Assembly: GCA_016219325.1 (NCBI GenBank)
Contig: JACRNH010000001.1
Span: 1-36,291 of the forward strand
Direction: 5' to 3'
Length of the DNA: 36,291 nucleotides
Source of the DNA: Candidatus Collierbacteria bacterium
GTDB lineage: Bacteria > Patescibacteriota > Microgenomatia > UBA1400 > JACPES01
The notes under the pieces were generated by a model that saw only the letters and a program-made list of their open reading frames with translations, was not told the origin of the DNA and did not search any database. Shown here piece after piece: positions 7,070 to 15,528 of the stretch; within the stretch, counting starts at the first letter, position 1; each line of letters opens with the position of its first letter. The position numbers and the translations under genes were made by a program.

Positions 7070-8728
7070 TCATGATTCTGCGCTGGTCGGTTCAAGGACT
7101 TCTTCGGATTCCGATAGGACCTGTCTCCAGTTGCCGACTTTTTGAGTAATGCTCAAAACTGCCGAAAGTTGTTCTATCATTAGAAGTTTTGCCAAAACGA
7201 AATAAACCGTTAGCCCGATAATAATTACGCTGACGGATAATCCGATCAGGGCCAGAGTTTTAGTGGTGTCAAATACAAATTTATCTAATAATCTTAACGG
7301 CGCCCATAAGCTTATGCCGGTAATTATTGAAGCAATGACTATTTTGACGGCAGGGATGGTCATTCTTTTAATTAGTCCCGGAGTTATTAATGAATTCAAA
7401 ACAACGGTCAAAATAATGACATTAAAGAAATCCGAAATTACAATTGAAATAACGATCCCCAGAATTCCTAAATTAAGGCCGATAGATAGGTATGGCGCTA
7501 AAAATATTACCGGCAGCGTAGAGATAATAGCGCTAATCAACGAGATTTTGGTATTTTGAGCGGCATAAAAGGACCGGGTCAATAATTGATTTATAGCTTG
7601 GGCCGGAACAGATAGCGCAAATATAGCAACTGCTTTGCCGGTCAGAAGTGTTGCTTCCCAGGGAAATTCTTTTGATCCAAAGGCTAGTCTGACTGCCGGA
7701 ATTCTTAGAACTAAAAGCAGGGCGGCAGCCGGAAGAACAAAAAATAACAGTTGTAGTATCGTGGCGGCGATAGTTTCTGTAAATTTTTCTTTTCCTTCTT
7801 CTTTGGCACGAACCAGAGTCGGAAATGAGGCTTGGCCGATAGTCGCTCCCAAAATCGCAATCGGTAAAATATAGAGTTGTCTGGCGAAATTGAACAAAGT
7901 TATAGTTCCAGCGGCTAAACTGCTGGAGATGGCGACGGCAATAATTCTTTCCAGTTGCCCTATGGCTAAAGTAAAAGCTCTGGCCGGCATCAGCCGGAGC
8001 ATCTTATTGACATAAGGATTTTTCCAATCAGTGGACAGTTTTGGCCTATACCCAATTTTTATGACTCCCGGAAGCTGAATTAAAAAATGGAAAAATGATC
8101 CGATAACTACCCCGATAGCCGGTCCGAAAATACCTACAAATGGAGATAAGAATACGGTTCCGATAATTATTCCGAGGTTATAAAATAATGGTGCTAGGGC
8201 CGGCAGAATAAACAAATGGTGTGATTGCAGAATTCCGGTCATAAACGAGCTTAGGGCAAAAAAGAATTGGGCTGCCAGCATGACCCGGATAAGCGAAGCG
8301 GTGATTTGAGTAAGTTCAGGACTGAAACTTGGGGCTAAAATTCTACTGGCCTGATTGGCAAAAATAAATAATCCGGCTGATATAAAAAAGAATAAAAGTA
8401 AAATGCTGCTGGCGGCAGAATTAGCAATATACCAGGCTTCTTCCTTATCCCGTTTCAAAGCCTCGGTAAATACCGGAATGAATGCTGCTGATAAGGCGCC
8501 TAAAATCAATAGCTGAAAAATAGTGTCCGGTAAGACGAAAGCCGCGAAATAAGCGTCGAGAAGTGATTTGTGATTAACAAAGAATAGCTGGGCTAAAAGC
8601 CGATTGCGGACCAAGCCCAATAAGCTTGAAAATCCATAGGCCACCATTATTACTGTTGCAGCGGATAAAATACTTCCCTGCCTCCGAAGAATCAAGTTCC
8701 GGCCGTTTTTTATTAAAGTTGAAACCAT
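7070..8728 (-). CDS. murJ: MurJ/MviN-type lipid II flippase
   Basis: MurJ moves the lipid-linked peptidoglycan precursor across the cytoplasmic membrane. The 552-residue product has about 14 hydrophobic segments. The opening ATVIMVAYGFSSLLGLVRNR and the following LLDAYFAAFVLPDTIFQLL match the MviN start, and GALSAAFIPVFTE is the conserved third segment. Basic residues typical of the central cavity (R/K in helices 1, 2 and 8) are present. ATG 8728 is chosen because the longer frame to 8851 runs through the divergent rpsT promoter and adds atypical residues. A TATACT box lies 11 bases upstream. Confidence 0.9.
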   Translation of the reverse strand: MVSTLIKNGRNLILRRQGSILSAATVIMVAYGFSSLLGLVRNRLLAQLFFVNHKSLLDAYFAAFVLPDTIFQLLILGALSAAFIPVFTEALKRDKEEAWYIANSAASSILLLFFFISAGLFIFANQASRILAPSFSPELTQITASLIRVMLAAQFFFALSSFMTGILQSHHLFILPALAPLFYNLGIIIGTVFLSPFVGIFGPAIGVVIGSFFHFLIQLPGVIKIGYRPKLSTDWKNPYVNKMLRLMPARAFTLAIGQLERIIAVAISSSLAAGTITLFNFARQLYILPIAILGATIGQASFPTLVRAKEEGKEKFTETIAATILQLLFFVLPAAALLLVLRIPAVRLAFGSKEFPWEATLLTGKAVAIFALSVPAQAINQLLTRSFYAAQNTKISLISAIISTLPVIFLAPYLSIGLNLGILGIVISIVISDFFNVIILTVVLNSLITPGLIKRMTIPAVKIVIASIITGISLWAPLRLLDKFVFDTTKTLALIGLSVSVIIIGLTVYFVLAKLLMIEQLSAVLSITQKVGNWRQVLSESEEVLEPTSAES

Positions 8729-8739
8729 GGATGAGGCCA

Positions 8740-8745
8740 AGTATA
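8740..8745 (-). promoter_or_regulatory. -10 box of murJ
   Basis: TATACT on the minus strand ends 11 bases before the murJ ATG. It lies within 40 bases of the divergent rpsT promoter, so the two genes could interfere or be co-controlled. Confidence 0.45.
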
Positions 8746-8770
8746 AAGGTAAAAACTTGATTTGGAAAGA

Positions 8771-8779
8771 TGGTACAAT
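8771..8779 (+). promoter_or_regulatory. Extended -10 promoter of rpsT
   Basis: TG-G-TACAAT ends 10 bases before the rpsT ATG at 8790, leaving a leader of only a few bases. Confidence 0.5.
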
Positions 8780-8789
8780 ACTATTTAAG

Positions 8790-9023
8790 ATGCCAATTAC
8801 AACTTCAGCTTTAAAAAAATTGAGGCAGGATAAAGTAAAAAATCTGGCCAACGATAAAATAAGAGCAGGCGTTAGAGCGGCAGTTAAAGCATTCCGCGTT
8901 AAGAAAAACGAATCGCTTTTAGGAAAAGCTTTTTCGGCATTGGATAAAGCCGCTAAAAGCCGAGTAATTCATAAGAATAAAGCCGCCAGGCTTAAAAGTA
9001 AGCTTGCCCGATGGCTGCGGTAG
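8790..9023 (+). CDS. rpsT: 30S ribosomal protein S20
   Basis: S20 is a three-helix protein that binds 16S rRNA. The 77-residue product starts MPITTSALKKLRQDKVKNL and is strongly basic. The typical helix-hairpin features are AGVRAAVKAF and the end KAFSALDKAAKSRVIHKNKA plus ARLKSKLARWL. An upstream in-frame ATG (8727) would run through the promoter and is rejected. The gene is divergent from murJ and sits 28 bases before the pilus-like cluster, which has its own -10 box. Confidence 0.92.
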   Translation: MPITTSALKKLRQDKVKNLANDKIRAGVRAAVKAFRVKKNESLLGKAFSALDKAAKSRVIHKNKAARLKSKLARWLR

Positions 9024-9026
9024 CGT

Positions 9027-9047
9027 TATACTCCTTTTATAAGAGGA
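9027..9047 (+). promoter_or_regulatory. -10 box and ribosome-binding site of the pilN-like operon
   Basis: TATACT (9027-9032) is followed by AGAGGA (9042-9047), five bases before the ATG at 9052. Unlike many promoters here, this one makes a leader with a Shine-Dalgarno. Confidence 0.5.
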
Positions 9048-9051
9048 AAAT

Positions 9052-9603
9052 ATGCTTGCCCAAACTAATCTTAGAGTTAATCTATTACCTTCCGATAGAT
9101 TTGAATTTTCAAAAACAGGTAAGTTTTTAGGTTGGGCTTTAACTACAGGCCGGTACCTAGTGGTATTCACGGAGTTGATTGTTACCATGGCTTTTTTATC
9201 CAGATTTTGGTTTGATAAGGTCCTGACTGATTTGCGGGAGCAGCGATTACAAAGGGAAGTTGTGGTTGATAGTTTTAAAGATTTTGAATCAGCATTTCTA
9301 TCTGCTCAATCCAGAGTTAACTTTGCCAAACAGACAATAGATTCATCTTTAAGATCTGAAGAAGAGCTGAACGCGATTAATGGTTTGACGCCTAAAGGTG
9401 TGGACTATGTTCAGATCCAAATTTCTCCAGAGAAAACTGCTCTGTCGGGATTTGCTTTCGGCGCTGCCGATTTTTCATCTTTGCTTTCAAGCCTGGAATC
9501 CCAGGAAAGGTTTTCGGAAGTAACTGTTAAAGAATTGCGGTTGTCGTTGGCCAGAAAACCAGGTTTTGATTTTGAGATTGAAGCCATTAGGAGGCATAAA
9601 TGA
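9052..9603 (+). CDS. PilN-like type IV pilus assembly protein
   Basis: The 183-residue protein starts with the PilN hallmark (LRVNLLPSDRF, about residues 7-17). It continues with one membrane span (about 30-50), a coiled-coil-like stretch (about 55-100) and a C-terminal alpha/beta domain (from about 115, VDYVQIQISPEKTALSGFA) as in PilN. PilN bridges the cytoplasmic PilM ring to PilO in type IV pilus machines. It is first in a run of overlapping genes; the next start overlaps its stop by 4 bases. No PilM, PilB or PilC is in the window, so its role in a full pilus is inferred. Confidence 0.65.
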   Translation: MLAQTNLRVNLLPSDRFEFSKTGKFLGWALTTGRYLVVFTELIVTMAFLSRFWFDKVLTDLREQRLQREVVVDSFKDFESAFLSAQSRVNFAKQTIDSSLRSEEELNAINGLTPKGVDYVQIQISPEKTALSGFAFGAADFSSLLSSLESQERFSEVTVKELRLSLARKPGFDFEIEAIRRHK

Positions 9604-10289
9604 CTTTTGACTACAGGAAACAGTATCAGGAATATCGTCATTATATAGATAGTTTGGTAGAAAAAGCTAAAGCTCCGGCAGCCCGGGTGTCTTTGGCTAT
9701 CGTCGGAGCCATAGCATTTGCCATAATCTTAATGGTGTTTGCTTTGCGGCCAACATTGATTACTATAGCCGGTTTATGGAGAGAAATAAACGTTGAGAAA
9801 ACTACAATAATAGCGTTGGATAGAAAAGTGAAACTATTACAAGCTGCTAAGCAAAATTATGATGAGGCTGGTTCCCAACTTTATCTTTTGGACCGGGCTA
9901 TACCTAAAGCTGTAGAAGTGGAAAGTATGGCCAAAGAATTGGAGATATTGGCTGCGGAAAACAGTTTAAAAACTTTAGAATTTAGGGAGGAAAAATTTTG
10001 GCTGTTGTCACCTTCTCCTACAGGTATTTCCCCGGTCAATGTTTCTGGGATAGATATTAATATTTCAGTCGGCGGCCAGGAGTCCGGAATCAGGGATTTT
10101 GCCGGTAATCTGGAAAGGTTGAGCCGGATGGCCAAGATTAACGCCATCACTGTTAGGGCAGTTCCGGAAAAAGAAAGAATTGAAAGGCCGTTTCCGGTTT
10201 ATGCAACAATTAATATATCCATGTTTACCACTCAACAGGGAGTTCTGGATGAAAAATCGGTAATTATTAAAGAAAAGGAGCAATTGTGA
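9600..10289 (+). CDS. PilO-like bitopic membrane protein
   Basis: The 229-residue product has a cytoplasmic N-terminus, one membrane span (about residues 32-52, SLAIVGAIAFAIILMVFALR), a coiled-coil (about 65-125) and a C-terminal ferredoxin-like domain (from about 140). That is the PilO layout, and it sits directly behind the PilN-like gene with a 4-base overlap. PilO and PilN form the inner-membrane alignment complex in type IV pili and type II secretion. Sequence identity to known PilO is not obvious; the call rests on architecture and neighbour. Confidence 0.6.
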   Translation: MTFDYRKQYQEYRHYIDSLVEKAKAPAARVSLAIVGAIAFAIILMVFALRPTLITIAGLWREINVEKTTIIALDRKVKLLQAAKQNYDEAGSQLYLLDRAIPKAVEVESMAKELEILAAENSLKTLEFREEKFWLLSPSPTGISPVNVSGIDINISVGGQESGIRDFAGNLERLSRMAKINAITVRAVPEKERIERPFPVYATINISMFTTQQGVLDEKSVIIKEKEQL

Positions 10290-10537
10290 ACCTAGTAGTT
10301 CAGAAGGAAAAAATATTTATTCCCAGAGAATGGCTGATAGTGGTTATTATGACTTTTTTGATGGCAGGAGCCTGGATTGGTGTCAGTGTTTATTATGTGT
10401 TGACGAAACCGAATATTGTTCCGGCTCAGGCAGAAAGGCTGAAAGAGATATCTCCGGTATTGGATAAAGTTATCCTGCAGGACTTAGGCAGCAGAAAACA
10501 AAGACTGGAATTATCCTCATCGGAAAAAGCTCAATAA
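10286..10537 (+). CDS. Small bitopic membrane protein of the pilus-like operon
   Basis: This 83-residue protein has a GTG start overlapping the PilO-like stop (GTGA). One membrane span (about residues 17-42, LIVVIMTFLMAGAWIGVSVYY) is followed by a short extracytoplasmic helical tail (AERLKEISPVLDKVIL). Its place in the operon matches that of PilP in other systems, but it lacks PilP's lipobox and beta domain. It is best described as an unrecognised partner of the PilN/PilO-like pair. Confidence 0.6.
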   Translation: MNLVVQKEKIFIPREWLIVVIMTFLMAGAWIGVSVYYVLTKPNIVPAQAERLKEISPVLDKVILQDLGSRKQRLELSSSEKAQ

Positions 10538-10538
10538 A

Positions 10539-11921
10539 ATGCAAAAATATCATAAAATCCCAACGCTTTTAGGAATATTTGTTTTGACAGCAGGCTTAAT
10601 TGGCGGTATTTTATTAATAAACGCCCGTCAGCAGATTGTGACTAAAGCCGCTGCTTCTCCTACGCCACAAAATGTGGCGCTGTCTAATCTGACGGATAAA
10701 TCATTTACGGTAAGCTGGACTACCGCGGTACCGGCAACGGGTTTTATTAAATTAACCGGAGCCGGAAAACCGGAGCGGACTATTTTGGATGACCGTGATA
10801 AAGATGCCGGATCGCAGAATAAATGGACAGTGCATTATGTTACGGCTGATTCTTTGCAAGCTTCAGAAAATTATAAATTCGTAATTGGCGGAGACAACAG
10901 CCAGTTTGATCAAAATGGCTCCCCATTCTTAGCTAAAACCGTTCCGGTTTTATCTTCGGCTCCGCAATCGGATATAGCGAGTGGGGCGATTTTAACCGGC
11001 GGCGGTCAAGCAGCGGAAGGAGTAATTGTTTACGCTCAATTACCTAATGGCCAGCTCGCTTCGGCTTTAAGCAGCAGCGGGGGGAGATGGGCAATACCAT
11101 TATCGGTAATTAGAACTGAAAATGGAGATTCATGGTTGAATTTTGATTTAAACGCGACTGTTTACGCCGTTAAAGCTGACGGCGGCCCGGAGGGAACAGC
11201 GGATGCGATTTTAACGACTGCCATAGACAAACCAGCGCCTCCTATAAGTTTAGGAAATTCTTATGATTTCCGCAAGAGCAAAGAGCCAGCATCGGGAAAC
11301 ACCGCAAAGCAATCTGTATCATCAGGATCGCCGGACGCAGGGCCATCAGGAGCTAGCTCATTGTTTGATTTTTCTTCTTTGGGGCCGGTTATACCGTTAA
11401 ACGAAGGAGTAACTCTAGATAATCCTAAAAAAGAGGGTGAGGCTATTTATACGGATAAGCCAGAGTTTTTTGGGTCAGGTCCAGCCGGATCGTCTGTGGA
11501 AATTAAAATAGAATCAACAAATCCGATTACCGGAGAGACCGAGGTGGATAAAAACGGAAAATGGTCGTTTCCGGCTACATCCAATTTAGATGACGGCAAG
11601 CATACGATTACTTTAAAATGGACGGATACTGCCGGAATCGTTCAAACTCTGAAACGATCATTTGTAGTAAATGCCGCCGCCGGACAGCCGGCGTTTGTGT
11701 CAACTCCTTCGGCAACTCCAACTTCAAAGCCCAAAAAACCTACCCCGACAGTCAGTAAGATCAAACCGACCGTATCTCCAAAAAAATCAATGCCTTCCAC
11801 GGCTTCAGGCACTCCAAAATCCGGAAACTTGACTCCAAGTTTAGCAATATTTATGGTAGGATTAGGATTGCTAGCAATTGGTATTTTTTCAACCGTTAAA
11901 TCTAATAAAAATTTTAATTAA
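10539..11921 (+). CDS. Membrane-anchored surface protein with Fn3-like and Ig-like domains
   Basis: The 460-residue protein starts with a signal/anchor (about residues 8-30). A fibronectin-III-like domain follows (about 42-115, NVALSNLTDKSFTVSWTT, ATGFIKL, ENYKFVIGG). Next come a beta domain of the carboxypeptidase-regulatory type (about 140-230), an Ig-like domain (about 300-378) and a Thr/Pro/Ser-rich stalk (about 385-430). A final membrane span has a basic tail (SLAIFMVGLGLLAIGIFS, then TVKSNKNFN). It is displayed outside the cell and probably anchored at both ends or after signal cleavage. The stalk sequence is a plausible glycosylation target for the enzymes encoded downstream. Function is otherwise unknown. 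Confidence 0.65.
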   Translation: MQKYHKIPTLLGIFVLTAGLIGGILLINARQQIVTKAAASPTPQNVALSNLTDKSFTVSWTTAVPATGFIKLTGAGKPERTILDDRDKDAGSQNKWTVHYVTADSLQASENYKFVIGGDNSQFDQNGSPFLAKTVPVLSSAPQSDIASGAILTGGGQAAEGVIVYAQLPNGQLASALSSSGGRWAIPLSVIRTENGDSWLNFDLNATVYAVKADGGPEGTADAILTTAIDKPAPPISLGNSYDFRKSKEPASGNTAKQSVSSGSPDAGPSGASSLFDFSSLGPVIPLNEGVTLDNPKKEGEAIYTDKPEFFGSGPAGSSVEIKIESTNPITGETEVDKNGKWSFPATSNLDDGKHTITLKWTDTAGIVQTLKRSFVVNAAAGQPAFVSTPSATPTSKPKKPTPTVSKIKPTVSPKKSMPSTASGTPKSGNLTPSLAIFMVGLGLLAIGIFSTVKSNKNFN

Positions 11922-13454
11922 ATGACCGATCAACTGAATCCTTCTCTTGCCGGAATGCCGGTTCCGCCTTCATCAACAACTTTACCGGATGCGCCCCCGC
12001 CGCAGGATATTGCGGTGGACCCTATTCCTCTGCCTTCGTCTGCGCCGATTGCTGCCGATCAGCCAGCTACTCCAGTTAATTCTATTTTGAGCCAAACTGA
12101 TGTCAAGCTGGAGCCGATCCAACCAGAGACGATGGCGGAAGTTGTAATTGAGCAACAAATTCCTCAAGAAGAAACAGTTTCGGCGAAAACGGTCCAAAAG
12201 GGGCAAGATCCAGATGTTAAAACGCCGGGGCCAGCTGAAACGAAAAATGAAGTAAACACGGTTCCGGAAGAAGATCCTTCAATTATCCGTCCGCCGCAAC
12301 CGCCTACCGGTCAGCAGGATGGCATTTCTTTGCAACAACACAAAAAAATTTCAACAAAAGTTTTGGCCGGAATTACGAGTTTGGTGTTTTTAATCAGCGG
12401 ATTGTCAGTCGGGATTTATTTCAATTCCCAGAATTTTGGGGTGCTTGATCCGCGGAGGTATGCGGCTGACAATATGTGCAATGTTAATAGAGTATGTACA
12501 GAAGATTGGCAATGGAGGGAAGGGTGGGCCGATGCCAGAAAAGAAGAGAATAAAGAGTCTGTTCCGGTAAGAAATGAATATACTAATGCCAATGATGATC
12601 AAAATAATAATCAAGATGGAATACAGGCTGAAATAATCCGACACGCCGGAGAATCAGGTGTCGGTGATCCCGGAGCCGGAAAACGTACAGGTGAATTTGT
12701 GACAACTTCCGGAGGAACTCCTGGCGGCGTGACTCCGATATTAACCGGAGCAAATACTCAAACCGGAGATGCCGGCAATTGTTATGGAATCGGTGGAGGT
12801 CAAGCGGAAAGGGACTGTCTTGCTAATGCCAAAAATGGACAATATACATCCGGAGTATGCCGCGGAAAAACAGTGGAAGAATGCAGTAAATTGGGTAAGC
12901 CGGTTTATTGCAGCGGTTCTCAGGAAAAAGCTGGAACCGGCAGGGCCGGAGAATTTTTAAGTTGCGGCGGATCCAGCACCAGCGGTTGCGGTCAGGTAGA
13001 CGTTTACGACGGGACGACATTGATCGGTTTCGTGATTGATAAATCAGGCTGTAACGGCAAGCCGCCGGAAACCAGCACTAATAATGCTTCTCCACGGGAC
13101 ATCCAAATTCCAACCGTTCCTAGCGGAATCACGCCGACGGTAGCTTCGGTTTCGGCAAATTGTCAAAGTTTGGTAGGACAAACAAAAGATAATGCCGGAA
13201 CTTGGATTGATAGAAGCGACGCGGAATTTGTGGGTCTGGCTCGGGCCGGAGGCCAAGTCAGATTTGTGTGTACAGGCCATAAAACTCAAGGTAACTTTAC
13301 CAAAGCAGCTTTCTTTATCAACTCAATACTGCACGTTGACGATGTGATTAAATTAAGCGCTGATAAATACGCGGTGCCGTTTACGATCCCGGCATCAGGC
13401 GAGCTAAAAGTCGAAGCGGTACTTTTGCATGACGCCAAAGGTTGGGTGGATTAA
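11922..13454 (+). CDS. Bitopic cysteine-rich surface protein, proline-rich cytoplasmic arm
   Basis: The ATG directly follows the upstream stop. The first 140 or so residues are Pro/Glu/Gln-rich and lack a signal, so they should be cytoplasmic. A single span follows (about residues 148-168, TKVLAGITSLVFLISGLSVG). The remaining 340 residues are outside. They hold over a dozen cysteines in two clusters (MCNVNRVCTEDW; later NCYGIGGG, RDCLANA, VCRGKTVEECSKLG, VYCSG), suggesting disulfides, and end in a beta-sandwich-like domain. No family was recognised. Position and topology suggest a surface partner of the neighbouring anchored proteins. Confidence 0.55.
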   Translation: MTDQLNPSLAGMPVPPSSTTLPDAPPPQDIAVDPIPLPSSAPIAADQPATPVNSILSQTDVKLEPIQPETMAEVVIEQQIPQEETVSAKTVQKGQDPDVKTPGPAETKNEVNTVPEEDPSIIRPPQPPTGQQDGISLQQHKKISTKVLAGITSLVFLISGLSVGIYFNSQNFGVLDPRRYAADNMCNVNRVCTEDWQWREGWADARKEENKESVPVRNEYTNANDDQNNNQDGIQAEIIRHAGESGVGDPGAGKRTGEFVTTSGGTPGGVTPILTGANTQTGDAGNCYGIGGGQAERDCLANAKNGQYTSGVCRGKTVEECSKLGKPVYCSGSQEKAGTGRAGEFLSCGGSSTSGCGQVDVYDGTTLIGFVIDKSGCNGKPPETSTNNASPRDIQIPTVPSGITPTVASVSANCQSLVGQTKDNAGTWIDRSDAEFVGLARAGGQVRFVCTGHKTQGNFTKAAFFINSILHVDDVIKLSADKYAVPFTIPASGELKVEAVLLHDAKGWVD

Positions 13455-13463
13455 TAAATTAAT

Positions 13464-14219
13464 ATGATAATTACTCAAAAACAAAAACGATTGATGACAA
13501 TAGGCGGGGTTTTGTTGGTTTTAGCTCTGTTGATTATTGCGGTAATTACTGCTTTGAGACTTCAGCAAATCGGGACAGAGCCGGTGGCGCCCTCCGTCCC
13601 TAAAAGCAAGCCTCAAGCCCAAGCCGCGATTCCGACTCCGGGAGCCGCTAGCGCTTGCCGGAAAACTTTTCAAATTGCCCAAGGTCCGACTTTAACTCCG
13701 ACAGTTACTCCGACAGGAGGGCCAAGCCCGACCGCGACGCCTACCGGAACTGGCGGAGGATTGGTTTGCATCAATATCAGCGTTGCCGGTGGAACCACCA
13801 GGAAAACAGGCGAGCAGATTAACTTTACCTGCAGCGGAACTCCGAGTTCTGACGTGACTCAATGCAAGTTTAGATTTGGAGATGGATCGGCAGAGGTTTT
13901 GGATGACGATTGTAATGTTTTACATTCTTATTCTACGACCGGAACTTATCCGGTATCTTGTGAAGTTAAAGATAGAGGGGGCAGTTGGAAATCGTCGGGA
14001 GCTTGCGGAGGTCAAATAGAAATTAAAGCGGTAACCGGTAGCGGAACGCCGACCTTGACTCCGACTAAAGCAACAACAGGCGGAGTAACTTCCAGCCCGA
14101 CCAAAATCCCGACGGTCCCGATTGAATCATTGCCTCAAGCCGGAGGGTTGGGGCCGACTATTGGAGCGATAACCGCCGGATTGGGAGCGGTAATTTTAGG
14201 AATACTTCTTATCCTGTAA
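13464..14219 (+). CDS. Surface protein with PKD-like domain and LPQAG-type C-terminus
   Basis: The 251-residue protein has an N-terminal span (about residues 13-32) and two Thr/Pro-rich linkers with TPT repeats. Between them is a PKD-like beta domain (about 95-190): KFRFGDGSAEV, HSYSTTGTYPVSCEVKD, with paired cysteines. It ends SLPQAGGLGPTIGAITAG plus a hydrophobic run to the last residue. LPQAG before a terminal hydrophobic helix resembles a sortase sorting signal (LPxTG, with Ala for Thr), but the usual basic tail is absent and no sortase gene is in view. It may simply be membrane-anchored at both ends. Confidence 0.6.
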   Translation: MIITQKQKRLMTIGGVLLVLALLIIAVITALRLQQIGTEPVAPSVPKSKPQAQAAIPTPGAASACRKTFQIAQGPTLTPTVTPTGGPSPTATPTGTGGGLVCINISVAGGTTRKTGEQINFTCSGTPSSDVTQCKFRFGDGSAEVLDDDCNVLHSYSTTGTYPVSCEVKDRGGSWKSSGACGGQIEIKAVTGSGTPTLTPTKATTGGVTSSPTKIPTVPIESLPQAGGLGPTIGAITAGLGAVILGILLIL

Positions 14220-14222
14220 AAT
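14217..14222 (+). promoter_or_regulatory. Possible -10 box overlapping the upstream stop codon
   Basis: TAAAAT lies 7 bases before the ATG at 14230, the spacing seen at other leaderless genes here. Its first three bases are the stop of the upstream gene, so it may be chance. Confidence 0.25.
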
Positions 14223-14229
14223 TATCAAG

Positions 14230-15435
14230 ATGAAAGTAGCAATTATCGGAGCCGGATTTTCCGGTTTGGCTGCCGGATTGGAATTGGCAAAAAACGGAGC
14301 GGAAGTTGAGATTTTTGAATCGCAGGATAAAGTTGGCGGACTTGCGGTTGGGTTTAAAGAAGAAAATTGGGATTGGACAGCTGAAAAATTTTATCATCAT
14401 ATTTTTACCAATGATTCAGAGATTATCAGCTTGTCAATAGAAAATGGAATTGCCCCAAAATTTTCCCGTCCAAAGACTTGTGTCTATTGGCATCAAAAAA
14501 CATACCCGTTTGACTCCCCTATTGACCTACTAAAATTTCCCGGACTGAACTTGATTGACAAATTGAGAATGGGGTTGGTGTTGGCAGTGTTCAAGTTGAT
14601 ACCCAACGGAAAGTTTTTGGAAAGATGGACAGCCGAGAACGGGCTTAAATTTTTGATAGGTGAAAATGGATATAAAGTTATTTGGGAGCCTTTGTTGACC
14701 GGAAAATTTTCTGAATTTTCTTCAAAAGTTAATTTGGCCTGGTTTTGGGCCAGAATAAAAAAAAGAACTTCCTCTTTGGGAACATTTCCCGGAGGATTTC
14801 AAACCTTGGCAGATAGATTGGCGGGAAAAATATCCGGGCTCGGCGGGAAAATACATCTAAATATCAGGGTTGACAATGATGATTTGCAAAACAAATTTGA
14901 CGCAGTTTTATCGACACACACTTTTTTCCCTACTCCTTACTCCTTACTCCCTACTCCCTATCTTGATGCTCACGTCCTATTTCTGGAATTAAACCAGTCA
15001 TTTTTACCGCCTAATATTTACTGGCTGAATATCCTCGACAGAAAATTTCCGTTTTTAGTTGTCTGTGAACATACTAATTTTGTTGGAAAAGAAAATTTCG
15101 GGGGCAAGTATTTATTATATATAGGAAATTATTTGCCGAAAAATCACCGGTTATTCACTTTACCGCCGGAGAAAGTTGTACAGGAATTCTTGCCTTGGTT
15201 AATAAAGATAAATCTCGAGTTCAGCAGAAAAAATATTGATAAATATTATGTATTTCATGGTAAAAATGCCCAACCGGTAATGACCGTCAATTATTCCCGC
15301 CAAATTCCGCAGGTAAAAATTAGCGATAAACTTTACGGTATTAATCAGGCTATGATTTATCCGTGGGACAGGGGTATAAATTACGCGGCGGAGCTGGGGA
15401 AAAGGGCGGCGAGAATGATAATTAATGATTTATGA
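14230..15435 (+). CDS. FAD-dependent amine-oxidase/protoporphyrinogen-oxidase-like oxidoreductase
   Basis: The product begins with a Rossmann FAD-binding motif (VAIIGAGFSGLAAGLELA, residues 3-20), the acidic FESQDKVGG (about 30-38) and a C-terminal FAD segment (IYPWDRGINYAAELGKRAA). Proteins of this type near glycosyltransferases include UDP-galactopyranose-mutase-like and desaturase-like enzymes that act on envelope sugars or lipids; the exact reaction is not visible. An 11-residue run (FPTPYSLLPTP) around residues 237-247 is encoded by a heptamer repeat placed in a loop. The gene opens the envelope glycan cluster. Confidence 0.72.
   Translation: MKVAIIGAGFSGLAAGLELAKNGAEVEIFESQDKVGGLAVGFKEENWDWTAEKFYHHIFTNDSEIISLSIENGIAPKFSRPKTCVYWHQKTYPFDSPIDLLKFPGLNLIDKLRMGLVLAVFKLIPNGKFLERWTAENGLKFLIGENGYKVIWEPLLTGKFSEFSSKVNLAWFWARIKKRTSSLGTFPGGFQTLADRLAGKISGLGGKIHLNIRVDNDDLQNKFDAVLSTHTFFPTPYSLLPTPYLDAHVLFLELNQSFLPPNIYWLNILDRKFPFLVVCEHTNFVGKENFGGKYLLYIGNYLPKNHRLFTLPPEKVVQEFLPWLIKINLEFSRKNIDKYYVFHGKNAQPVMTVNYSRQIPQVKISDKLYGINQAMIYPWDRGINYAAELGKRAARMIINDL
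14931..14960 (+). repeat. In-frame heptamer tract in the oxidoreductase gene
   Basis: Words TACTCCT, TACTCCT, TACTCCC, TACTCCC run in 7-base phase. They encode a repeated PTPYSLL-type loop without changing the frame. Confidence 0.65.
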
Positions 15436-15528
15436 AGTATGAATTATGATTTATGAATCAAACAAACGTAGACAAAGTATTTATAACTTATTCATAATTC
15501 GTAAATCTTAAATCATAATTCAAAATTA
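15421..15528 (+). repeat. Heptamer-built inverted repeat at a gene junction
   Basis: The left arm has words ATTTATG, AAGTATG, AATTATG, ATTTATG. The right arm carries complements (CATAATT, CGTAAAT, CATAATT) after a 20-base or so loop. It spans the end of the oxidoreductase gene to the ATG at 15529. Confidence 0.65.

Noticed and set aside
8729..8851. A longer murJ frame starting at 8851.
   Set aside because: It would overlap the rpsT promoter and gene and adds residues not typical of MviN proteins.
12405..13289. Long minus-strand frames opposite the cysteine-rich surface protein.
   Set aside because: They are shadows of the plus-strand gene, with composition unlike a real protein and no start signals.
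15466..15472. ACGTAGA, the loop of the branched elements, also occurs in the loop of the heptamer hairpin at 15421-15528.
   Set aside because: A seven-base match is expected about twice per strand in 36 kb, so this alone shows no relationship.
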